IMG/VR virus record: IMGVR_UViG_3300017732_000022
Location: 1 to 36,891 of that record
From: a virus
Strand: one strand, 5' to 3'
DNA length: 36,891 nucleotides
Position numbers and translations under genes: made by a program
Shown here: piece by piece, positions 16,659 to 23,452 of the stretch
Layout: each line of letters begins with the position of its first letter
Numbering within the stretch: position 1 is the first letter of the stretch
The notes under the pieces: model-generated
What the model was told of the DNA's origin: nothing
Database searches by the model: none
Seen by the model: the letters and a program-made list of their open reading frames with translations, nothing else

Positions 16659-17075
16659 TTAATTAGATAGATTATAAGTTGTATCTAAATCTTTAGGATT
16701 TTGTACTCTCATAATTATTTGGTCATCAAATAACAATATAAGTCTTACTCCTTTATATAAAAGTTTTTGACCTGTGTGTTTACCATAACATACATGGTCA
16801 CCTATTTTACACCAAGGTCCATTAGGAAATTTATCATCATCTTTATATGCTATATCTCCTATCTTTAATACTCTACCTACTGTTGTTAAATAAGCAATAT
16901 CACTCTTAACAGATTCAGGTAGCATAATACCACCTTTAGTTTTATCTTTTATTGAAACAGGGCGAACCAGTACATGGTAACCTGGTAACTCTGGTAATAT
17001 TGTAGGGTCAGGTAATTCATCTTTGTTAGTCCATTTATCATTTTTAATTGCTTGTGGCATTTTAATCGTCTGCAT
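16659..17075 (-). CDS. GroES-like co-chaperonin
   Basis: 138 residues from ATG 17075. Several ATGs lie in a row (17087, 17081, 17078, 17075); 17075 has GGAG six bases upstream and is preferred. The core GYHVLVRPVSIKDKTKGGIM then LPESVKSDIAYLTTVGRVLK follows the Cpn10 plan: the first strand (VLVRP), the mobile loop (DKTKGGIMLP), then GRVL.iG. Later KIGDHVCYGKHTGQKLLYKG and LLFDDQIIMRV match the 'vGD.V.y....G......g.......ddii..v' end. It probably caps the host GroEL chamber to fold capsid or tail proteins, as T4 gp31 does. It lies between portal and head genes. Confidence 0.82.
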   Translation of the reverse strand: MQTIKMPQAIKNDKWTNKDELPDPTILPELPGYHVLVRPVSIKDKTKGGIMLPESVKSDIAYLTTVGRVLKIGDIAYKDDDKFPNGPWCKIGDHVCYGKHTGQKLLYKGVRLILLFDDQIIMRVQNPKDLDTTYNLSN

Positions 17076-17265
17076 CATCATCTCCATTTATCATGTTAGT
17101 ATATATTGTTTTAATAAGTTCTTTAGATTTTTTTAAACCTACTATTGAACCTACCATTTGTTTATATTGGGCATAATCCTCACAGACTCCATCCCCTAAC
17201 ATTACTTGAATCTGACTTATTTCTTTATCTATTTCATGTCCAATTTCTTTTAGAATATTGTCCAT
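17062..17265 (-). CDS. Small acidic conserved phage protein
   Basis: 67 residues. It has a helical N-terminus (MDNILKEIGHEIDKEISQIQ), then GVCEDYAQYKQMVGSIVGLK and an acidic end MINGDDDADD. The 'l..G.(a/c).dyaeYk...G.i.GL' core resembles small proteins beside the portal or co-chaperonin genes of marine phages. It overlaps the GroES-like gene start by ~14 bases. Function unknown. Confidence 0.62.
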   Translation of the reverse strand: MDNILKEIGHEIDKEISQIQVMLGDGVCEDYAQYKQMVGSIVGLKKSKELIKTIYTNMINGDDDADD

Positions 17266-17272
17266 AAATAAT

Positions 17273-17434
17273 TTAACCTTTTACTTTACTACCACCTGCT
17301 GGTTGATAAGCATAGCCTGGGTCTTGTCTCTTAACAGCTTTCTTTGCTCTAATAGAAAAGTTTTCAGTTGTTAATTTACTTGAGTCTCCAAAAGTATCTG
17401 GTCCTGGACCACTTATAATTGGTTTATTATTCAT
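17273..17434 (-). CDS. Hypothetical 53-residue protein
   Basis: Reads MNNKPIISGPGPDTFGDSSK, then a basic stretch RAKKAVKRQDPGYAYQPAGG. AAGGAG lies 9 bases before ATG 17434, inside the end of the portal gene, which supports translation. It is Gly/Pro-rich and probably unstructured. No family recognised. Confidence 0.6.
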   Translation of the reverse strand: MNNKPIISGPGPDTFGDSSKLTTENFSIRAKKAVKRQDPGYAYQPAGGSKVKG

Positions 17435-17435
17435 A

Positions 17436-19859
17436 TTAGTTTTCTCCTTTTATTTCTTCTTGAGCTAACTTCCCAAGAGTTTTTATTGTTGTTTCTGCAA
17501 TTTTAGATTGTCTATTTTTTTCGTTCTCTGTTCTCTTAATTGCTATTGAAGCACCTTCTTTAAGTGCTTTAATACCTTGGTCTTCTTCTTTAAGAGTTAG
17601 TTCACGTTGTTTAACAGATAAACTAGCAGCTTCTTGTAGTGCATCAAGACCTAATTTTTCTTCTTCAATTTTAAGTCTTTGTTTCTCAAGCTCAACCATT
17701 TGTTGTTCTGGGGATTGAGGTACACCCATTGCTTGGTTAGCTTGTGAAATTTGTTGAGCAGCTTGTGCTTGTACTTGTTGTAAGGTTGCAGGGTCAGTTG
17801 CAACTCCTGATACCATTCCATTTACCATTCCATTCATTTCTTCTTGATATTTCATAATCATATGTTCTTTTATATTTGATTCAAGAACTGGTTTAACTTT
17901 TTCCATAATTGGACTACCTCCATTCATAGGGTCAGACATATATGCAGTCTTAACTGTAATATGTGCCATATGATTTTGTCCTGGAAAAGCTGCAATAGGT
18001 ACACCTTTTACTGCATTTTGTATATCTGATACAGGGTCAAGTGCCTGTGGTCGTTGTTGTGGTGGCAATATCATATCTAAGTTAGGCATATTAGCAGCTT
18101 CTAAAATAGTTCTATGGAGTGCTTGTATATTGTAGCTTCCTGGGGGTGCTTGACTAGCGAGTTGTAATGCCAACTGTGAAAGCATTAATCTATGTGCACT
18201 AGATGGTATGTTTGGGTCGCTGACAGGAATTACGTCAACCTTACCATCAAAGTCCTGTTTAAATATTGTAGGACTTCCACCAGGAACTTCATATGGATAT
18301 TGGTCAGGTAAGGATTCAAAATTAATCCTTGCCAATATCTTAAACTCTTCTTTCTGAGAGTTATGTATTCTTTTATGTATGGCACTAAAAAATTTACTAG
18401 ATGCTTCTAGTAATGCCATAGTTGTACCTACTGGTCCATAATTAGTTGAATCACTAATAACTTTTTCAGTAGAGTCTGCAAACTTTTGTCCAGCTCCAGC
18501 AATAAAACCTAACATCTGAAATAATGTATTAGAAGGTTCTTTATAAGGTAATGGAACAATGGCTCTATTTAAATCAATACCAGTAGATTCTACATCTCTA
18601 AATTCACCAGGAGCTAATGGTTCATTATCACCAACTACCTTTACACCTTTAGCTTTAAATCCTGCAGGTAATGTTGCAAACTGACCAGAGTCAACTAAGT
18701 TTCTCATAGCTGCAGTTGCAGTCATAGTTAGATTACCTAAGAAATGTATAAGACCTAAACCATAAAAACCAAAACCAGGTACAAACTTATAATGAGTAAA
18801 GAACATCTTCTTTTGTTTTTTTGGGTCATCTTCATTATAGTTTCTTCTTATAGATAAAACTTTTCTTGATTGTTCTTCAACTGTAACAATATAAGGTAAA
18901 GCAATTCCTTCTTCATCACCATAAGGTTCAGGTAAATCTAAATAACAATGTTGCTCTAATAAAGTATATTGAGGGTCAGTATCTTCAGGAACTGACGTAC
19001 CCATTATCTCGTCAACTTTCATTGACATACTTGTAGGGTCAACTGAAGTTGCTTCAGGTAATTCTAAATCTTCATAGACTCCTGCTGCAATATCTTTTGC
19101 TAAATCATTTGGGTTTCTTAAAATAACATGTGTATATCTATCAGCTTTTCTTAAGTCTGATGCATGATAAGAAACATAGAACTGGTCAACAGGTACAAAC
19201 TCTGAACAAGGTCTATCTATAGATGCATCATAATAAATCTTTTTAAATGCTGAACCTATAATAGGTAGATGAAATAACATTCTTTCAAACTCATGAAAGT
19301 ATTCAGGCATAACATCAGTTATCTGATAATTCATAAACTGTTTAACACGTTCTGCTTGTTGCTGTTTATCTGCTGTTTCTACTCCAATTATTTGAGATTT
19401 AACAGGACCACCTGGTGGAAATAATTCTTGTGATGCTTTAGATTGAAACTTCACTGCTGACTCTATTAAGAGTGGGTGAACTGCAGTACATGCACCTTCA
19501 AAGGGTTCTGAAGTTTCTTTTAGTTTTAAACCTAGTAAATCAAATCCTCTTTCAAATGTTTGTTCCCATTCTCCTCTTGAAGATTTATCTGCTGTATATT
19601 TTTCAATAACTTCACTTGCTATATCATCTAACTCTGTTTCATCTAAGAAAGGTACTAAGTTATCATAATGTCCACCTTCCATTTCTTCTTCAGACATCAT
19701 AGCAGGTTTACCTGTAAGGTCTACTACTGCTGAACCATCATCCATCATCATAACACTTTCAGGATTCGTAGCTACATCTTGTTCTTCTATTTCAATATTG
19801 TCCTGTGTAATCTCTTCCATATCAGGAATAGGTTCAAAGGGATTTTTTTCAGTTGCCAT
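17436..19859 (-). CDS. Portal protein
   Basis: 807 residues, the size of long podovirus-type portals. Residues ~85-160 read EKYTADKSSRGEWEQTFERG, LKETSEPFEGACTAVHPLLI and ASQELFPPGGPVKSQIIG, signature segments of this portal family. The centre has YGLGLIHFLGNLTMTATAAM and FIAGAGQKFADSTEKVISDS. The C-terminal ~150 residues are Gln-rich and coiled (ALQEAASLSVKQRELTLKEE), likely a long barrel or crown. It forms the dodecameric ring through which DNA is packaged and ejected. It directly follows the large terminase gene. Confidence 0.9.
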   Translation of the reverse strand: MATEKNPFEPIPDMEEITQDNIEIEEQDVATNPESVMMMDDGSAVVDLTGKPAMMSEEEMEGGHYDNLVPFLDETELDDIASEVIEKYTADKSSRGEWEQTFERGFDLLGLKLKETSEPFEGACTAVHPLLIESAVKFQSKASQELFPPGGPVKSQIIGVETADKQQQAERVKQFMNYQITDVMPEYFHEFERMLFHLPIIGSAFKKIYYDASIDRPCSEFVPVDQFYVSYHASDLRKADRYTHVILRNPNDLAKDIAAGVYEDLELPEATSVDPTSMSMKVDEIMGTSVPEDTDPQYTLLEQHCYLDLPEPYGDEEGIALPYIVTVEEQSRKVLSIRRNYNEDDPKKQKKMFFTHYKFVPGFGFYGLGLIHFLGNLTMTATAAMRNLVDSGQFATLPAGFKAKGVKVVGDNEPLAPGEFRDVESTGIDLNRAIVPLPYKEPSNTLFQMLGFIAGAGQKFADSTEKVISDSTNYGPVGTTMALLEASSKFFSAIHKRIHNSQKEEFKILARINFESLPDQYPYEVPGGSPTIFKQDFDGKVDVIPVSDPNIPSSAHRLMLSQLALQLASQAPPGSYNIQALHRTILEAANMPNLDMILPPQQRPQALDPVSDIQNAVKGVPIAAFPGQNHMAHITVKTAYMSDPMNGGSPIMEKVKPVLESNIKEHMIMKYQEEMNGMVNGMVSGVATDPATLQQVQAQAAQQISQANQAMGVPQSPEQQMVELEKQRLKIEEEKLGLDALQEAASLSVKQRELTLKEEDQGIKALKEGASIAIKRTENEKNRQSKIAETTIKTLGKLAQEEIKGEN

Positions 19860-19898
19860 ATTACTCTTTCACAGTTGTTAATGGTTAATATTATACAC

Positions 19899-21416
19899 TT
19901 AAAATTTCCAGTATGCAACTCTTTTTTTTCTTTCATACCCTTCATCATAATCAGGGTCATCTGGATGAGTTAAATTCCAAGACTCTTTCATGTAATGTAT
20001 TGCCATTGTCATTGCATCTACTTGGTCATCATGTCTTCCATTAGGAAACATTATTGCTTCACTAAATAAATCATCACTCCATTCTTTGCCTTTTGGCAAC
20101 CAGACTCTCCCTGCTTCCATTAATGGGGTTGCTGCATATACTCTTGCAGTCTTATCTCTATCAGGTATATAATCCAAAACAGGCAGACCTGCTCTTCGCA
20201 TGTCCTGGATTAGTGATTGTCCACTTGCCTTCTTTTCTATAATACATACATCAGGTTTATGATAATCATAGAGTTCTTGTGCTTTCATTCTTAATGTAGG
20301 ATAATCAAATCTTCCTCGTTCATTTCCTAATAAAATTAAATTAGATACCCATCTTTCAACACCATTAGAATCTGTTTCTATATCTTCAAAGATTCCCCAA
20401 GTTTGTATTACACTAAAGTCAGCAGTTGTCTTTGTTGAGAATGCAGTATCATATGTTTGTATAATATAATTACATTCAGGTGGTTCATCATAATCCCACC
20501 ATTCAATCCATTTCTTTTTTATAAGACCACCTTCATCAGGTACAGGATTTTGCATATATAATGATTCCCAATAACGTGAACCATTACTTGCTTTTATTTC
20601 TTCTTCATCATTCTTTAAAACTTCTTTTGATTTCCATTCAGGAAAGTACGAAGACCCTACAGGTAACTTTAATAACTTACTTGTATCTTCATCTACCCAA
20701 GCAGGTATTTTTATAACTTCCCATTTGTTTTCTAATTCAACTTGTGATTCTTGTCTTAACAGCCAACCACATAAATCATCTTCATGATAACGAGTATTAA
20801 TAATAACTATTGAACCATTAGGCATAATACGAGTTCTTAATCCTGAGGGGTACCACTCTTTTACATATCTTCTACCTGTTGCAGAGAATGAATCTTCTTC
20901 AGACATTACGTCATCTAAGATTGCTATATGTGCACCACGACCAGCTATCTGACTTCTAACACCTGCAGCATAATAAGTTCCACCTTCATTTGTTTTCCAT
21001 TTACCTGCTGCTCTTACATCACTTCTTAAACTTACACTAGGAAAAACATTATTAAATAAATCAAAGTTAACTAAATCTCTTACTGACCTACCAAAGTCTG
21101 AAGCCAGTTGGTCAGAGTGTGAGACACACAGTATTTCATGTTGTGGATGTCTACCTACATACCATGCAGGAAATAATTTAGAACAGATTACTGACTTAGA
21201 AGAACGTGGAGGTAAGAAGACCATCAGTCTTTTTATTTCACCACTCTCAACCTTTTGTAATTTATCAGAGATAACTTGTATATGTTTACCCATTACCCAA
21301 TCAGGTACAAGAGTAGGAGCAAATAAACCTACAAAATGTAGGAAGCTATCTTTAGATTGTTGTACTGCTCTTTGAAAGTATAACTCTCTAAGTTTAATTA
21401 AATTTTCACTTATCAC
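19899..21416 (-). CDS. terL: Terminase large subunit
   Basis: 505 residues starting at GTG 21416; the preceding gene's TGA overlaps it (GTGA). The ATPase domain has Walker A-like FLPPRSSKSVICSKLFPAWY (~residue 70), Walker B IAILDDVMSEED and coupling motif INTRYHEDDLCGW. The nuclease domain has YDTAFSTKTTADFSVIQTWG, VCIIEKKASGQSLIQDM and GRHDDQVDAMTMA, giving the catalytic acidic triad. It cuts concatemers and drives DNA into the procapsid through the portal encoded next door. All key residues seem intact. Confidence 0.95.
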   Translation of the reverse strand: MISENLIKLRELYFQRAVQQSKDSFLHFVGLFAPTLVPDWVMGKHIQVISDKLQKVESGEIKRLMVFLPPRSSKSVICSKLFPAWYVGRHPQHEILCVSHSDQLASDFGRSVRDLVNFDLFNNVFPSVSLRSDVRAAGKWKTNEGGTYYAAGVRSQIAGRGAHIAILDDVMSEEDSFSATGRRYVKEWYPSGLRTRIMPNGSIVIINTRYHEDDLCGWLLRQESQVELENKWEVIKIPAWVDEDTSKLLKLPVGSSYFPEWKSKEVLKNDEEEIKASNGSRYWESLYMQNPVPDEGGLIKKKWIEWWDYDEPPECNYIIQTYDTAFSTKTTADFSVIQTWGIFEDIETDSNGVERWVSNLILLGNERGRFDYPTLRMKAQELYDYHKPDVCIIEKKASGQSLIQDMRRAGLPVLDYIPDRDKTARVYAATPLMEAGRVWLPKGKEWSDDLFSEAIMFPNGRHDDQVDAMTMAIHYMKESWNLTHPDDPDYDEGYERKKRVAYWKF

Positions 21417-21547
21417 TTTTTTTGATAACTTTCTTCACCCTCTTCGTTACGAACCAATTCAGAAGACCACATAACAACTGGACTTTTATACTGTTTAGGT
21501 TTAATTTGTTTATTATAGTATTTATTGTGGTAGTGATTATATGCCAT
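21413..21547 (-). CDS. Hypothetical 44-residue protein before terL
   Basis: Begins MAYNHYHNKYYNKQIKPKQY and ends with VVMWSSELVRNEEGEESYQK. It starts directly after the upstream stop (TAAATG) and its TGA overlaps the GTG start of the large terminase. That tight fit on both sides is the evidence that it is real and may couple terL translation. Tyr/Asn/Lys-rich; no family recognised. Confidence 0.6.
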   Translation of the reverse strand: MAYNHYHNKYYNKQIKPKQYKSPVVMWSSELVRNEEGEESYQKK

Positions 21548-21727
21548 TTAAAATTCACTGTCTTCCCAATCTTCTTCATCTTCTTCAATAATAATTTTAG
21601 GTTTAATTTTAGGAAGTAAAGGTTGAACATTAGTTACATACCAAGTAGCAGGACAACCTCTACAAAATGTATTCCAAACTGCCATACTAAATATATATAT
21701 AAGCCAACTAAATAATATACCTACCAT
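21548..21727 (-). CDS. Small single-pass membrane protein
   Basis: 59 residues from ATG 21727, with a membrane segment MVGILFSWLIYIFSMAVWN, a CRGCPATWYVTNVQPLLP linker, and an acidic tail IIIEEDEEDWEDSEF. A longer reading from 21784 would overlap the small terminase gene by 32 bases and adds a Leu/Ile-rich stretch. Neither start has a clear ribosome binding site. It could be a holin- or spanin-like membrane factor or a terminase accessory; topology alone does not decide. Confidence 0.5.
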   Translation of the reverse strand: MVGILFSWLIYIFSMAVWNTFCRGCPATWYVTNVQPLLPKIKPKIIIEEDEEDWEDSEF

Positions 21728-21752
21728 TATATAAAATAGATATAAATTAATT

Positions 21753-22448
21753 TTAGTTATTACCACTTTCAAGTTTAACAACATTTTCGTAATGCTTAAT
21801 CTCTCTTTCTAATTCTTCAGGAGATTTGTTAGTTACCTCTTGTTTAATTTCTTGTCGTTCAATTAACATACCCATGTGCTTACCAATAAACTCCATTGCT
21901 CTATTAGAGTTTGTTAAATCATTTTCTTCCATACCTCTGTCATAAACTTTCATAAACTTCTTTACAACTTCATTAATATTAAGACCTACGTCTTTTATTG
22001 CATCTTCTCTAATCTGATTACATCTTTCTTCAATCTTATCATTCTTTAAAAGTCTTTTACTTTCTGCACGAGTATCTGCCTCAGTCCTACAGTCTTTATA
22101 TCCTGCTGCTTTCCATGCAGTTAAGGTGTCACCTGTTGCAATGTACTCCAAACAAAACTTTTCCTGCATAGGAGACAACCCACTAGGTAAAGTATTTTTT
22201 GCAAAAGAGTTATATTTCTTCTGTGCTCTTTGGAGCATCTCAACTTTTTGTCCTTCAGGTAATTTCTTAGCTTTTTTCTCAGCCATATTTAGTTTCCTTT
22301 CTTCACATCTTCTCATATACTCACGTCGCATCTCAATTAAGTCCCTACCTGCATTAGGTTTCTTACGATATGATGCTAATTCTTTTATAAGGTCACGTAA
22401 ACCTCTATCATCTAAGTGAGCATATAGAAGATGTTTATCTTTTTTCAT
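21753..22448 (-). CDS. terS: Terminase small subunit
   Basis: 231 residues. Residues ~85-140 (GLSPMQEKFCLEYIATGDTL, AWKAAGYKDCRTEADTRAES, RLLKNDKIEERCNQIRE) form the helix-turn-helix typical of the Terminase_2 family, which recognises packaging sites and feeds DNA to the large subunit. The first ~85 residues are a Lys/Arg/Glu-rich extension (LDDRGLRDLIKELASYRKKP). An in-frame ATG at 22286 (residue 55) has AAAGGA eight bases upstream, while the first ATG has no such site. A shorter form from 22286 is therefore possible. It is the first gene of the leftward arm. Confidence 0.85.
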   Translation of the reverse strand: MKKDKHLLYAHLDDRGLRDLIKELASYRKKPNAGRDLIEMRREYMRRCEERKLNMAEKKAKKLPEGQKVEMLQRAQKKYNSFAKNTLPSGLSPMQEKFCLEYIATGDTLTAWKAAGYKDCRTEADTRAESKRLLKNDKIEERCNQIREDAIKDVGLNINEVVKKFMKVYDRGMEENDLTNSNRAMEFIGKHMGMLIERQEIKQEVTNKSPEELEREIKHYENVVKLESGNN

Positions 22449-22455
22449 AGTTTGT

Positions 22456-22483
22456 ATTATAACATAGTTTAAATTATAAACAA
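22456..22483 (-). promoter_or_regulatory. Leftward promoter for the terminase/virion arm
   Basis: Minus strand TTGTTT (22483-22478), a 16-base spacer and TATAAT (22461-22456), with TG one base before the -10 (TGtTATAAT, an extended -10). The -10 ends only 7 bases before the terS ATG, so the transcript would be nearly leaderless if both are used. The -35 lies 13 bases from the -35 of the rightward promoter, a compact divergent pair. Confidence 0.6.
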
Positions 22484-22496
22484 ATTAAAAAATAAC

Positions 22497-22525
22497 TTGC
22501 CAGAATTAAAAAAGTATGCTATACT
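22497..22525 (+). promoter_or_regulatory. Rightward sigma-70 promoter with extended -10
   Basis: TTGCCA (22497-22502), a 17-base spacer and TATACT (22520-22525), preceded by TG one base away (TGCTATACT). Transcription would begin near 22532 and enter a ~600-base stretch without genes, so its first product is an untranslated RNA or a long leader. It probably drives the early arm. Confidence 0.72.
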
Positions 22526-22531
22526 TCTACT

Positions 22532-22752
22532 AAGTTTTCCAGGGTTAAAGGTAACCCCTGAGGAGACAAAATAAAAGTATCACTAGAATATGTGATACAT
22601 AGTCTATATAACTCTATTGCATCTCTCGTGCTCAATATTGTATAGACTATTCTGAAACTCCCCCCATAATTCTTTAGAACTCCCCCCATATATGTAGTAG
22701 TTGCTGCTGTTATTGGCTACTACCTATTGTACACCACTAATTGTGTAGTACA
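22532..22752 (+). ncRNA. Hairpin-rich untranslated leader or candidate small RNA
   Basis: Downstream of the rightward promoter several inverted repeats follow in order: CAGGGTT/AACCCCTG (22539-22560, one bulge); GTATCAC/GTGATAC (22577-22583 with 22592-22598, perfect 7 bp); ATAGTCTATA/TATAGACTAT (22599-22608 with 22641-22650, perfect 10 bp); GTAGTAG/CTACTAC (22694-22700 with 22717-22723); and TGTAC/GTACA (22728-22732 with 22748-22752). There is no open reading frame of note. The density of non-overlapping stems in a transcribed gap suggests a structured RNA. Whether it ends before the genes is not clear; no classic terminator is seen. Confidence 0.45.
22656..22690. repeat. Direct repeat AACTCCCCCCATA, two copies 22 bases apart
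   Basis: AACTCCCCCCATA occurs at 22656-22668 and again, identical over 13 bases, at 22678-22690. The 22-base spacing is close to two helical turns, as for a protein bound twice on one DNA face. C-runs are rare in this AT-rich genome. Function unknown. Confidence 0.75.
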
Positions 22753-22847
22753 TTATGGTTTTATTTGGTATTTTTTTGGGGGTACCCTTTTTTATATATA
22801 TAAGAGGTGGCTAGTTTTTCCTGTCCCCCTCATCAATACCATTGATA

Positions 22848-22971
22848 TGCCTAATTTTTGTGCAGTTGCCTAATTTTTGTGCAGGTTTCGTGTGTGTGAG
22901 TGCATATATGTGCGAGTATGTGTGCGAATATGCCTAATATGTGTGCATATGTGTGCCTAATATGTGTGCAG
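22848..22971. repeat. Iteron-like repeat cluster (TGCCTAATnTnTGTGCAG, four copies)
   Basis: TGCCTAATTTTTGTGCAG stands at 22848-22865 and 22867-22884; TGCCTAATATGTGTGCA(G) stands at 22931-22947 and 22954-22971. Between and after them are GTGTGTGTGAG, TGTGCGAGTATG and TGTGCGAATATG units, making the plus strand G/T-rich. Short spaced repeats in the only large gap, between divergent arms, resemble initiator-binding iterons, so this is a candidate replication origin or regulator-binding array. No initiator protein gene is recognised. Confidence 0.7.
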
Positions 22972-23043
22972 GTCTGTGATATGTCTATGCGAATGCATGT
23001 AACGAAGTTTTGAAGTCTAATTTATATAATAAATTCAATGCAG

Positions 23044-23072
23044 TTGACAAAGTCCAAAACCTTTAGTAGTAT
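23044..23072 (+). promoter_or_regulatory. Rightward sigma-70 promoter for the early gene cluster
   Basis: TTGACA (perfect -35, 23044-23049), a 17-base spacer and TAGTAT (23067-23072). The start point near 23079 falls inside the left arm of the AT-rich stem-loop, so the mRNA would begin with a hairpin. The first early gene starts at 23159. The -10 is itself part of an inverted repeat (AGTAGTATA at 23065-23073 with TATACTACT at 23120-23128), which could serve as an operator. Confidence 0.75.
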
Positions 23073-23117
23073 ACAAAAATATATATAATAATACTTATGT
23101 ATTATATATATTTTTGT
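23073..23117 (+). repeat. Loop-conserved AT-rich stem-loop, copy 1
   Basis: Perfect 18-bp inverted repeat (ACAAAAATATATATAATA with its complement at 23100-23117) around the nine-base loop ATACTTATG. It ends 41 bases before the ATG of the first early gene. Three further copies with the same loop pattern and different stems occur at 24442, 24972 and 25938. It could be an mRNA 5' structure, a processing site or an operator. Confidence 0.85.
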
Positions 23118-23158
23118 TATATACTACTTAGACAACAACCAACTGTGAAAGGAAAAAT

Positions 23159-23371
23159 ATGTTAGATTTTATGTTTCAATCTAAACTTTGTTTAAAAATC
23201 TCTGCAATTAGTGGAGTCTTAAGTTTCTTAAGTCTTGTTTTACTTTGCTTTGCACCAAGTCTTGGTGTAACACCAGACATTATGGCAATAAGCTTTATTG
23301 GTTATGGATTATTATCCATAGTTTATTTTGCTTTAGCAAATATCATAGAATATGATAATAGCTGGAAATAA
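23159..23371 (+). CDS. Small two-helix membrane protein
   Basis: 70 residues, hydrophobic: ISAISGVLSFLSLVLLCFAP and later AISFIGYGLLSIVYFALANI form two membrane segments, followed by a short charged end (EYDNSWK). AAAGGA lies 8 bases before the ATG. As the first gene after the early promoter it may act on the host membrane soon after entry (for example superinfection exclusion) or later as a holin. Two-segment holins have this size, but holins usually sit with lysins, and the lysin here is 6.8 kb away. Confidence 0.6.
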   Translation: MLDFMFQSKLCLKISAISGVLSFLSLVLLCFAPSLGVTPDIMAISFIGYGLLSIVYFALANIIEYDNSWK

Positions 23372-23387
23372 CAACTTATTATATATA

Positions 23388-23418
23388 ACTACTACTTACT
23401 TCTTTTGGAAGTAGTAGT
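23388..23418 (+). other. Intergenic hairpin (ACTACTACTT/AAGTAGTAGT)
   Basis: A perfect 10-bp stem at 23388-23397 and 23409-23418 around an 11-base loop. After one mismatch it extends by six further A/T pairs (ATATAT at 23381-23386 with 23420-23425). It lies between the membrane protein gene and the next start codon. It is not followed by a T-run, so it is not a classic terminator. Confidence 0.7.
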
Positions 23419-23452
23419 GATATATTACAACAACTTACAGAAAGGACTTAAC

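Larger units (their letters stand above)
22449..23158. other. Non-coding divergence hub between the two transcription arms
   Basis: About 710 bases without a convincing gene on either strand. It holds back-to-back sigma-70-type promoters at its left end, a hairpin-rich transcribed stretch (22532-22752), a 13-base direct repeat, a G/T-rich iteron-like cluster (22848-22971), a second rightward promoter (23044-23072) and the first of the loop-conserved AT-rich stem-loops. The combination looks like a control region and possibly a replication origin. The components are listed separately. Confidence 0.8.

Noticed and set aside
21406-21630. 74-residue minus-strand Lys/Leu frame before terL
   Set aside because: It conflicts with two better-placed small genes (21413-21547 and 21548-21727) whose starts and stops interlock with terL; it has no binding site.
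22780-22800. Terminator at GGGGGTACCCTTTTTT in the hub
   Set aside because: The GC-rich part is the self-complementary GGGTACCC with no room for a loop, so it cannot form a normal terminator hairpin despite the following T-run.
22848-22971. CRISPR array
   Set aside because: The repeats are short (17-18 bases), irregularly spaced (19, 64 and 23 bases apart) and only four, without unique spacers of constant length.
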